Shown here: positions 36,601 to 44,355 of the stretch, piece by piece
Position numbering within the stretch: the stretch's first letter is position 1
Layout of the letters: each line of letters begins with the position of its first letter
From: Cerasibacillus terrae
GTDB lineage: Bacteria; Bacillota; Bacilli; Bacillales; Amphibacillaceae
NCBI RefSeq assembly: GCF_008039555.1
Contig: NZ_VDUW01000005.1
Coordinates: 124,001-188,000, forward strand
Direction of reading: 5' to 3'
Length of the DNA: 64,000 nt
Translations under genes and position numbers: made by a program
Notes under the pieces: generated by a model
The model's database searches: none
The model's input: the letters and a program-made list of their open reading frames with translations, nothing else
Told to the model about the DNA's origin: nothing

Positions 36601-37899
36601 TTAAAAGATTGTATATAAAACGACAACTAATGCGAGGACAATGGTTGGCATCACGACACTTAATATAAAAATTGGTTTATAGGCCCTTTGATGAGTTTCT
36701 TTACACACCCCTTGAACGGTTGTGACGATATAGCCATTATGTGGCAAGGAATCCAATCCACCTGATGCAAAAGCAGAAATCCGATGCATTGCCCCTGGAT
36801 CCAAACCTTGTGCTTGATAAATCGGTGCTAATATTGGTAAAGCAATGCCTAGCCCACCTGCTGCTGAACCAGTGATACCGGCAATAATGGTTACAGCAAT
36901 TGCAAGTCCTGCATATTCTAAACCAGGCATATTCGTTAATTTTTCAACAATTGTAGAAAAGGCAGGAACCTTTGAAGCGACAGCACCAAATCCGACAACC
37001 CCACAAGTATTCGCAATCGCTACCAACGCATTCTCTGTTCCCTTAGTTAGAACGGTCATATGTGTATGCATTTGTTTAAACATGAGTAACCATGCAACTA
37101 GTGAACCTGCAACAAGAGCAACTAGAACCGCTTCTTCCGTAACAATAAAGCGTGCCAATATATTCAAAACAGTAACAACCATTATTAATGGAATAATAGC
37201 AAGTAATATATTTGGAAGATTTTCTTCTGCTTCATTTTCCAATGCTTCATTCTTATATGGAAGTTTAAATGTCTCTCCATTTTTTACAGCTTTAGAAACC
37301 ATTCGATTAATTAAAATTCCACCAGAAATCATAATTAAAAATGCACCTAGAAACCCAATCCATCCCCCTGCCATTGGTGTTGTTCCAAAATGTTGTGTTG
37401 GGATAACATTTTGAATTTCTGGTGAACCAGGTGATGTCATCGTAAAGGAAATCGAACCAAACACCAATGCCGCTGGAATAAAACGGTGTGGTAAATTGGC
37501 ACTTTTAAATAAAGACACTGCAATCGGGTACACACAAAAAGCAACAATATACACACTCACTCCACCATATGTCATGATGGCGCTCGCTCCAACAACTGCA
37601 AAAACTGCACCTTTTGCACCTGCTTTATGTTGGAACCAGTATGCTATGGATTTCGCTGCTTTTGTATCTTCCATTAATTTTCCAAAAACTGCACCAGCTA
37701 AAAAAATGAGAAACCAAGACTTGAAAAAATCAGTAAACCCAACCATATAATATTCTGTCAATGCTTCAATGATATTCAGCCCACCTGTTATTGCTAAAAT
37801 AAATGAACAGAAAACAGCAGCAATGATAATATTAATTCCACGCATTGTGAAGAAAATTAATAAAGCAAGACTAAGAATTAATCCAATGACACTTATCAT
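36601..37899 (-). CDS. GntP-family permease
   Basis: 432-residue carboxylate permease of the GntP/ion-transporter superfamily. Twelve or so membrane helices; GGVSVYIVAFCVYPIAVSLF and the loop MTSPGSPEIQNVIP fit the family's substrate region. GntP members carry gluconate, hydroxybutyrate or other hydroxy-acids; the substrate here is not identified. It is downstream of the M20 hydrolase gene but separated by a 21-bp repeat array, so it may be its own unit. Confidence 0.82.
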   Translation of the reverse strand: MISVIGLILSLALLIFFTMRGINIIIAAVFCSFILAITGGLNIIEALTEYYMVGFTDFFKSWFLIFLAGAVFGKLMEDTKAAKSIAYWFQHKAGAKGAVFAVVGASAIMTYGGVSVYIVAFCVYPIAVSLFKSANLPHRFIPAALVFGSISFTMTSPGSPEIQNVIPTQHFGTTPMAGGWIGFLGAFLIMISGGILINRMVSKAVKNGETFKLPYKNEALENEAEENLPNILLAIIPLIMVVTVLNILARFIVTEEAVLVALVAGSLVAWLLMFKQMHTHMTVLTKGTENALVAIANTCGVVGFGAVASKVPAFSTIVEKLTNMPGLEYAGLAIAVTIIAGITGSAAGGLGIALPILAPIYQAQGLDPGAMHRISAFASGGLDSLPHNGYIVTTVQGVCKETHQRAYKPIFILSVVMPTIVLALVVVLYTIF

Positions 37900-37980
37900 A
37901 TGTAATCACCTCAATGTTTGTATCAGAGTTTAAATAATATAGAATAAGTTTTACCTAAAATGTAAATGATGCTGGCCGTG

Positions 37981-38046
37981 GTGGTGCGGCTTTTGAGTTG
38001 GGATGTGCGGTTATCGGCCCGTGATGTGCGCATCTCGACCAGGGAT
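37981..38046. repeat. Second array of the 21-bp repeat
   Basis: Units start at 37981 (GTGGTGCGGC, divergent), 38002 (GATGTGCGGTTATCGGCC), 38023 (GATGTGCGCATCTCGACC) and a partial unit at 38044, spaced exactly 21 bp. It lies between the GntP start and the M20 hydrolase stop. Confidence 0.75.
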
Positions 38047-38055
38047 GGGATTTGT

Positions 38056-39159
38056 TTATTTTTTTGTAGCTAACATACATGCTTCCACCAAAACTTCTAC
38101 CCCATTTTTCAATGACTCATGGTTAAAGGTCATATGCGGGTGGTGCAAACCTGGTGAGACATTTGCTCCTAATGCAAGCATGGTCGCTTTTACTTGTGGG
38201 CGATTGGCTGTATAATAATGAAAATCATCTGAACCCGGAGTTTCAATTGTCGATACTAGGGCATTCTTGCCTAACGTATGAATAATTGCTTGTTCCATGA
38301 TTTTCTCTGCTTCCGGATTGATCATTGCTGCGGGTACATCATCGATTAATTCATATTCGATTGGAACATTATATATATTAGAAATATGCTCTAATAGACG
38401 AGAGATTTCCCCTTTTAAAAATGTCATACCTTCATTTGTTTGGGAACGTATATCCAATCCAAAAGTCGCCTTTCCTGGAATAATATTAAAATTATCAGTT
38501 CCAGCATGAAAATTGGTCATCTTAATAGATGCTGGAATGAATGGGGAAATGTGAATATTTTTCAAATGTTGTTGAATAATTCCACCCACTTCAATGGCAT
38601 TTATCCCCTCATGTGGGCGGGCGCCATGATGATCTTCTCCTTTTATTTCACCTTTAACAAAAAGACATGCCCCATGTTGAATTCCAGGGGCACAGTTAGG
38701 AAAGCCAATTTCGCTTTTTGGACGTAAATGTATACCGAATAAATAATCCATATCATCAATGATCCCCTCTTCTACCACACGATTTGCTCCATTCCCTAAC
38801 TCTTCAGCAGGTTGAAATATAGCTCGAATTGTTCCGGAGAAATCTCCTTCCATTTTCTTTAATAGATGCATTGCTTCTGTAACAATTGTCATATGTGCAT
38901 CGTGCCCACAGGAATGATTAGCCTGGTGTTCTCCATCCACTTCTTGCCATAATGCATCCATATCTGCTCGAAGTCCGACAACTGGCTTATCATTACCAAT
39001 TTCCACATAAAAACCAGGAATATGCTGAAAGCGGACAGGATGAAATCCAGATTTTTTAAATAACGCTACCAAGTAATTTGTTGTTTCCACTTCCTTCCAA
39101 CTTATCTCTGCATGTGTGTGAAGATGATTCCATAATACTTCCATCCGTTTTCTATCCAT
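38056..39159 (-). CDS. M20-family zinc amidohydrolase (N-acyl-amino acid/aminoacylase type)
   Basis: 367-residue metallopeptidase-fold enzyme that cleaves an N-acyl or peptide bond. Metal-binding and catalytic motifs: GLRADMDALW at about residue 57, CGHDAHM at about 83, QPAEELGNG at about 120 with the catalytic Glu, GIHLRP, and a C-terminal HHPHMTFN. I place the start at ATG 39159, where GGAGG lies eight bases upstream; the frame is open to 39312 but that part overlaps the YfcC gene and a repeat. It probably acts with the neighbouring permeases and enolase-family enzyme in salvage of acylated amino acids or small peptides. Confidence 0.85.
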   Translation of the reverse strand: MDRKRMEVLWNHLHTHAEISWKEVETTNYLVALFKKSGFHPVRFQHIPGFYVEIGNDKPVVGLRADMDALWQEVDGEHQANHSCGHDAHMTIVTEAMHLLKKMEGDFSGTIRAIFQPAEELGNGANRVVEEGIIDDMDYLFGIHLRPKSEIGFPNCAPGIQHGACLFVKGEIKGEDHHGARPHEGINAIEVGGIIQQHLKNIHISPFIPASIKMTNFHAGTDNFNIIPGKATFGLDIRSQTNEGMTFLKGEISRLLEHISNIYNVPIEYELIDDVPAAMINPEAEKIMEQAIIHTLGKNALVSTIETPGSDDFHYYTANRPQVKATMLALGANVSPGLHHPHMTFNHESLKNGVEVLVEACMLATKK

Positions 39160-39196
39160 TTTTCCATCCTCCATTCTTGTTTCGCTAGCAATTCTC

Positions 39197-39235
39197 TCGA
39201 CAAAATTCGAGGTATTTCGGGAAGTGACAGGCACT
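39197..39235 (-). repeat. Dispersed repeat at the 3' end of the YfcC gene
   Basis: TCGACAAAATTCG and GGGAAGTGACAGGCACT flank a 10-bp insertion relative to the copy at 24906-24934. The last bases form the TAG stop of the YfcC gene, so insertion may have trimmed the protein's end. Confidence 0.65.
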
Positions 39236-40625
39236 ACAAAACTGCTACAACTAATGCGATGGCAGCTATAATCCACCAATAAATGATTAGTTTCCAGATG
39301 AATTTCACCCATTTTTCATAGGGGATTTTTGCTACAGCTAAAACTCCCATTAAGGAGGCGGATGTTGGGATAATCGAGTTACTAATGGAATCGCCATATT
39401 GATAGGCGAGTACTGCTACTTGACGTTCAATCCCTAATAAATCTGATAAAGGAGCCATTAGTGGCATCGTTGTTGCTGCTTGCCCACTGCCAGATGGAAT
39501 GAAAAAGTTCATAGTGATCTGAAAGATATACATTCCGATAACATTTAAAGTTGCTGGTAAATGAGAAATTGCATTTGCCAAATACTGAATCATCGTGTCA
39601 ATAATGGCGCCATTTTCCATGACAACAAGAATCGTCCGTGCAAATCCAACGATTAATGCTCCAAACACAATCACTTTCATACCATCAACAAAAGAAGAAA
39701 ACGTTTTATTAATGCCAAGTCCACCGAACGCACCAGCCAGTAAACCAATTAAAGTAAAAGATGCAGCTAGTTCGGTTAAAAACCAATCCCATTTAAAAAC
39801 TCCATACATATTGATTAACACGCCAATAATTAAAGATAAAAGAACGAGAAGATGGCGAAAGGTGAAAATAACTTTTTCATTAGTATTACTCTTTTCCTCC
39901 GCTGCTGCCGATTGTTCTAACTCATATACAATAGAAGACTCTTTATTGTTTTTTACCTTTTTGGCATAACTCATGACATAAATAATTCCAACAGTTAAAA
40001 CGATAATATAGACGACTGACCGAAATAAGATACCAGAAAATATCGGAATCTCTGCAATTCCTTGAGCAACTCCTACCGTAAATGGATTCATCATTCCACC
40101 AATAAATCCACTTGCTGCTCCTAATGCGACCATTGCTGTTCCAACCAAGGCATCATACCCAAGTGCACGGGCAATCGCAATTCCAATCGGTACGAAAATA
40201 ATAGATTCCTCCGACATTCCCGTTGTAAACCCTAAAATAGAGAAAACAAACATGACAACTGGAATTAAAAATCGTTCTTGTTTCCCCATGGCTTGAACAA
40301 GACGATGGATTCCTGCATCAATGGCACCAGTTTCACGAATAACACCAAAAGCACCACCCACAAGGAAAATATAGAAGATAATTTGCGCACCGCGTTCCAT
40401 TCCTTCTGGTAGCGCCGTAAATATTTCAAAAAATGATACTGGCTGTTGTTCGATTTGTTCATAACTTCCTTGAATTACCATTTCTTTCCCATCGATCACT
40501 TCTCGTTCGAACTCACCAGCTGGAACAATATATGTTAACACAGCCATCAATACAATAATTGCGAAAATAATCGCATACGTATGCGGGATAAAGCGTTTTT
40601 TCTTCTTCGTCGTAGGAACATCCAT
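39234..40625 (-). CDS. YfcC-family membrane permease
   Basis: 463 residues, about twelve membrane helices, in the YfcC/C4-dicarboxylate-carrier-like (DcuC/AbgT-related) superfamily. The opening IPHTYAIIFAIIVLMAVLTYIVPAGEF is typical, followed by GGAFGVIRETGAID and, near the end, FFIPSGSGQAATTMPLMAPL. Members are thought to carry peptides, amino acids or dicarboxylates. It precedes the M20 hydrolase gene and follows the enolase-superfamily gene, so the substrate may be the product or feed of those enzymes. The stop codon lies inside a dispersed repeat. Confidence 0.82.
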   Translation of the reverse strand: MDVPTTKKKKRFIPHTYAIIFAIIVLMAVLTYIVPAGEFEREVIDGKEMVIQGSYEQIEQQPVSFFEIFTALPEGMERGAQIIFYIFLVGGAFGVIRETGAIDAGIHRLVQAMGKQERFLIPVVMFVFSILGFTTGMSEESIIFVPIGIAIARALGYDALVGTAMVALGAASGFIGGMMNPFTVGVAQGIAEIPIFSGILFRSVVYIIVLTVGIIYVMSYAKKVKNNKESSIVYELEQSAAAEEKSNTNEKVIFTFRHLLVLLSLIIGVLINMYGVFKWDWFLTELAASFTLIGLLAGAFGGLGINKTFSSFVDGMKVIVFGALIVGFARTILVVMENGAIIDTMIQYLANAISHLPATLNVIGMYIFQITMNFFIPSGSGQAATTMPLMAPLSDLLGIERQVAVLAYQYGDSISNSIIPTSASLMGVLAVAKIPYEKWVKFIWKLIIYWWIIAAIALVVAVL

Positions 40626-40738
40626 GAATGAAATTCATCTCCTTATATTTGTTCACTTTTCCAAAATATACAAATCAATGGCATGAACTTAGGAAAATAA
40701 CCATCCCCTTTTTTAGTAATCTATCGCGGAATATATAC

Positions 40739-41851
40739 TTAACCTTTCCATTCCTTATAATGAATGGTTAGATTTTCTAGGACGGTCTCATCTATCTCTA
40801 TTCCAAGTCCTGGTTTTTCCGTTATATTGACAAAAGGTAGGTCATAAGTGAGATTCCCAGGTTCTTTTGAAAACTTCAACGGTCCTGATAATTCCGTGGA
40901 TATTATGTTTGGCCGGGCTAATGCAACATGAAAACCCGCCGCAGAAGCAATGCTTGATTCAACCATAGAACCAATTTGGCACTCGATTCCTGCAAGTTCT
41001 GCTTGGATTGCTAACTGATGAGAACGATAAATTCCACCACTTTTCATCAGCTTAATATTGATATAATCAACAGATTGGTGTTCCGATAAAATTCGTAAAT
41101 CTTGAATATCTACTAGACTTTCATCTGCCATCAGTGGTATGGAAGCGTTTTCTTTTAACTGTTTAAAAAAACCAATATCTATGGCTCGGATAGGTTGTTC
41201 CACCCATGTTACATCATATGGTTCCAACTGCTTCATCATTCGTTTGGCTTGTTGGAAATTTTCCCATCCTTGATTGACGTCCACTCGTATTAGCATTTTA
41301 CCCCCAACAGCTTCTCGAACTTTATGAACACGTTCCACATCTTTTTCATAATCTGTTCCAAGTTTCATCTTTACTTCCTTATAACCTGCCTCTTTCGCCT
41401 CAAGTGCTTGCTTTGCCAATACTTCTGGCTCTAAAATACTTAATACTCTTGGGATTGTAGGATTTTCCTTCTTTCTCCCACCTAGAAGACTATAAACTGG
41501 TAGATTACTTGCCTTACCTAAAATATCGTAACAAGCAATATCAATGGCAGCTTTTGCTGATCCATTCCCAATGAGGACAGCATCCATTAATTGATGGATA
41601 TGTAAAAGATTACATGGGTCTTCATTCGTTACCGCAGGAAGTAATTGATTCTGTAATGCATGATAAACACTTTTGACGGATTCCCCTGTCACATGTTCAT
41701 CTGGAACACTTTCCCCATAGCCAACAATTCCTGTGTCTGTATGTAACTTCACAACAATAGCTGGCATCGTATGAAATGTTGCATATGAAATGATAAACGG
41801 TTCCTTTAAAGGATATTCCACTTGATATATTTCTGCTTTCTTTATTTTCAT
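40739..41851 (-). CDS. Enolase-superfamily enzyme (mandelate racemase/muconate lactonizing group; possible dipeptide epimerase)
   Basis: 370 residues with the capping domain followed by a TIM-like barrel. Visible catalytic set: KMKLG (about residue 161), metal ligands in DVNQG, VEQP and ADES (about 190, 215, 241) and the second Lys in IKLMKSGG (about 268). MVESSIASAAGFH near residue 300 fits the MLE subgroup rather than mandelate racemase. Next to a peptidase-like hydrolase and permeases, L-Ala-D/L-Glu-type dipeptide epimerase is a fair guess. The C-terminal DTD-like dipeptide-recognition motif is not seen, so another racemase or cycloisomerase is possible. Confidence 0.75.
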   Translation of the reverse strand: MKIKKAEIYQVEYPLKEPFIISYATFHTMPAIVVKLHTDTGIVGYGESVPDEHVTGESVKSVYHALQNQLLPAVTNEDPCNLLHIHQLMDAVLIGNGSAKAAIDIACYDILGKASNLPVYSLLGGRKKENPTIPRVLSILEPEVLAKQALEAKEAGYKEVKMKLGTDYEKDVERVHKVREAVGGKMLIRVDVNQGWENFQQAKRMMKQLEPYDVTWVEQPIRAIDIGFFKQLKENASIPLMADESLVDIQDLRILSEHQSVDYINIKLMKSGGIYRSHQLAIQAELAGIECQIGSMVESSIASAAGFHVALARPNIISTELSGPLKFSKEPGNLTYDLPFVNITEKPGLGIEIDETVLENLTIHYKEWKG

Positions 41852-42043
41852 GTATCCATCTCTCCTATAAATTAGTTGCCTATTTGGAATTTACTGAAAA
41901 ATAAATATACTTTATAACCTACCGTAAATTGATCCTTTTGTCAATATTTTCTTTTCACTTTCATATAAAAAGATGTGTTTGTATTGCGCCCCAAAGATTA
42001 TAATTTTCATCTAACTTTTGGGAGGGATGTCATTAATTCCTAA

Positions 42044-42075
42044 TAAAAAAAGTCAAAGAAGCTTTCTTCTCTGAC
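42044..42075 (-). terminator. Terminator of the beta-lactamase-fold gene
   Basis: GTCAAAGAAG pairs with CTTCTCTGAC (one mismatch) around a 4-nt loop, followed by TTTTTTT on the minus strand, right after the stop. Confidence 0.8.
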
Positions 42076-42089
42076 CTTTGTGATGACTA

Positions 42090-43145
42090 TTAAACTCTTA
42101 TACTAAGATTTATTAACTTTTTCGCTACATTTTTTAAAGAAATCTGATCCATATTACATAATAAAACAACACCAATGGATTGTTCTGGCTGAATGGCAAC
42201 ATAACTACTGACACCAGGATAACTACCTGTTTTTTCCATAAGTTGATTATTCCGCTGCCACCCCAACCAAGACTGTTCACCCGCTGTCGGAAACAATTGT
42301 TTCATACTTCTATTAGAAAGAATTTTTCCTGTTGGGTGCATCATTTCGCTGAGCAGTTTCATTAGATCATTTGCTGTTGAATATATAAATCCCATAGGTA
42401 TTCCAATTTTATTATTCGGAGTTGGTGCAGGCATTGGCTCTCCAATTGTATGGAGATAGTAGTTTGCCATTTTTTCATCTGTCTGCTTCGGAGTATTCAT
42501 GAATGTTTGCGTCAATTTTAATGGCTCTAGAACATATTTCTGTACATACCTTTCATAAGTCTCCCCACTAACCTTTTCCAGAACATCTGCTGCTATAACA
42601 TAGCCATCTGGAAAATAGTGCTGCACTTGGCCGGGTTCATTTTCAAGGTCAATTGTAGAAAAATATTTACTTACATCTTCCCGTGTTTTGATATGAGGAA
42701 TTTTTTCTTCTATTTCCGAAAACTGTTCATACATCACTCGGTATTCTGGCATATCTTTTGTAAATTCCACAAATGCTTCATCTAGTAAAGTTGTAAGCCA
42801 CTGGTCGCCTGGAAATCCGGACATATGTGTTAATAGATGACGAGATGTAATAGAAGTTTTATGAAAATATGGCAAATGTTGCTTGATAGGTTCATCCAAG
42901 TTGAAATCGGTAGTCTCCTGTAAATGAAGAAGTGCAAGACTCGTAAATATTTCGGATAGCTGTTGTATGGAAAATAAGCTATCCGGCTTCATCATTACTC
43001 CATCCTGCTCAAGTGATGTTCGGCCATATCCTTGTTGGAAAATAATGTTGTCCCCTTGAATAATACTTGCTACAATTCCTGGAATTTGATGATGATACCG
43101 ATACATATTCAAATAGTCACTAATTTGTACCATTGGATTAGTCAT
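42090..43145 (-). CDS. Serine hydrolase/beta-lactamase-fold protein lacking the catalytic Ser and Lys
   Basis: 351 residues of the class C beta-lactamase/DD-peptidase-like family. Typical landmarks are present: QGYGRTSLEQ, SRHLLTHMSGFPG, GYVIAADVLEKVSG and a C-terminal KTGSYPG. But the S-x-x-K motif position reads QLSE (in FSIQQLSEIFTS, about residue 73), so both nucleophile and general base are replaced, and the usual YxN reads YFP. It is therefore probably not a hydrolase but a binding or regulatory relative. ATG 43145 is chosen for GGAGCGAG just upstream. Single gene with its own terminator. Confidence 0.78.
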   Translation of the reverse strand: MTNPMVQISDYLNMYRYHHQIPGIVASIIQGDNIIFQQGYGRTSLEQDGVMMKPDSLFSIQQLSEIFTSLALLHLQETTDFNLDEPIKQHLPYFHKTSITSRHLLTHMSGFPGDQWLTTLLDEAFVEFTKDMPEYRVMYEQFSEIEEKIPHIKTREDVSKYFSTIDLENEPGQVQHYFPDGYVIAADVLEKVSGETYERYVQKYVLEPLKLTQTFMNTPKQTDEKMANYYLHTIGEPMPAPTPNNKIGIPMGFIYSTANDLMKLLSEMMHPTGKILSNRSMKQLFPTAGEQSWLGWQRNNQLMEKTGSYPGVSSYVAIQPEQSIGVVLLCNMDQISLKNVAKKLINLSIRV

Positions 43146-43305
43146 AATCTCGCTCCTTTTTTGCATGTTATATCTAGTGTAACAACCACGATTTCACTAT
43201 ATTTTCTCATTATTTTATGGTGAAATTGCAAGCAACAAAAAAGCACCTACATCAGGGTGCAAAGCTCAAATCATACAAATTTATTACGTTACATTCAGTC
43301 CCTAT

Positions 43306-43551
43306 TCATATCAATGATATCATAATGTACTGTAATATATTGAAATCTATTCCCATTGACTCGTTGCTTTCTTTTTCATCAATATAATATTCAGAATGAT
43401 AGATATATATTTCAGCATCAAGTTTAATCCGCCAAATTATTTGTTCATTTAAACCCTTATATTCCAATTCTAAAGTACGAGTCACGCAATAACTCATCCG
43501 ATAGTACTTCTTTCTGGTTGGACAATTATATAACCACCTATCAATCCTCAT
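43306..43551 (-). CDS. Small protein coupled to a lipoprotein gene, 81 residues
   Basis: Begins at ATG 43551, 11 bp inside the end of the upstream lipoprotein gene, so translation is probably coupled. The product is rich in Tyr, Ile and Arg/Glu with no signal peptide or membrane helix. No family recognised. It might be the in-frame remains of a longer gene; overlap with the neighbour is the main support. Confidence 0.4.
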   Translation of the reverse strand: MRIDRWLYNCPTRKKYYRMSYCVTRTLELEYKGLNEQIIWRIKLDAEIYIYHSEYYIDEKESNESMGIDFNILQYIMISLI

Positions 43552-44209
43552 TTATAAACTCAATTGAATTCATCAGTTTTTTTACATGTTGTTCAATGAA
43601 GTCCATATCATAGTTACAATTCCCCTGCTTATCATTACAATAAATCTTATATAAATAACTCACGGCCTGATTACTAGTTTTCGATTTAACAATTCCAAAA
43701 AATCGATATGAACTACCTTCCATATCTTCTGGTGCGAACTTCATGGTTGCAAAGTAGATTATTTTATCTTCAAATTCTGTTTCTTCATAATCACCTTTAT
43801 ATCCAATCATGTCTGATAAAACACTGAATAATACTTCCACATCATTTGTTCTTTTTCCTGTTTTATAAATCACTCTAACAGAATATGTATCTCCTGTTAT
43901 TTCTTCATGATCTGATCCAAATCTAATGGACTCAAAATATTCATTATTTATTTCATAATATCTAGGGCTCATTTTTGCATCTCCTGGATACATCATCGTG
44001 TATCCACCTGTTTTCGATTGAAATACATAATAACCATCCCCTACTTCTTCCGTTGATGCCATAAATTCTCGTGTGAAATCATCCTGAAAAGCAGGAACAT
44101 CCGGTAAGTCTTTTGGATCCATTTCAGCTATGTCTTTTTCAAAGCTCAACAAATTACATCCTGCCAAAAGAAAAATAATTGAAATGCATATAAGTAGGAT
44201 TTTTCGCAT
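43541..44209 (-). CDS. Lipoprotein of unknown function
   Basis: 222-residue lipoprotein with signal and lipobox (IFLLAGC) at residues 10-18. The rest is a soluble alpha/beta domain with GYYVFQSKTGGYTMMYPGDA and YKTGKRTNDVEVLF. I start at ATG 44209, eight bases after AGGAG; a TTG one codon earlier is possible. Sits after the BceAB-like transporter but is separated by a terminator. Function unknown. Confidence 0.7.
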   Translation of the reverse strand: MRKILLICISIIFLLAGCNLLSFEKDIAEMDPKDLPDVPAFQDDFTREFMASTEEVGDGYYVFQSKTGGYTMMYPGDAKMSPRYYEINNEYFESIRFGSDHEEITGDTYSVRVIYKTGKRTNDVEVLFSVLSDMIGYKGDYEETEFEDKIIYFATMKFAPEDMEGSSYRFFGIVKSKTSNQAVSYLYKIYCNDKQGNCNYDMDFIEQHVKKLMNSIEFINED

Positions 44210-44285
44210 CAATGAGACTCCTCTCAGGTAGATATTTCTATTATTGTATCATTTTTTGAATTTTATTTATTGTAGATAATAAAAT

Positions 44286-44316
44286 AGCTGACCTTAACAA
44301 AATATTAAAGTCAGCT
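44286..44316 (-). terminator. Terminator of the BceAB-like operon
   Basis: AGCTGAC-c-TTAA pairs with TTAA-a-GTCAGCT with one internal mismatch and a 7-nt loop; T-rich tail on the minus strand, 40 bp after the permease stop. Confidence 0.7.
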
Positions 44317-44355
44317 TTAATCATATTTTTAAATGAGAAGTAGTGTATAATATTT

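Noticed and set aside
36845..37414. 189-codon frame opposite the GntP gene
   Set aside because: Mirror of a membrane-protein gene; composition is an antisense artefact.
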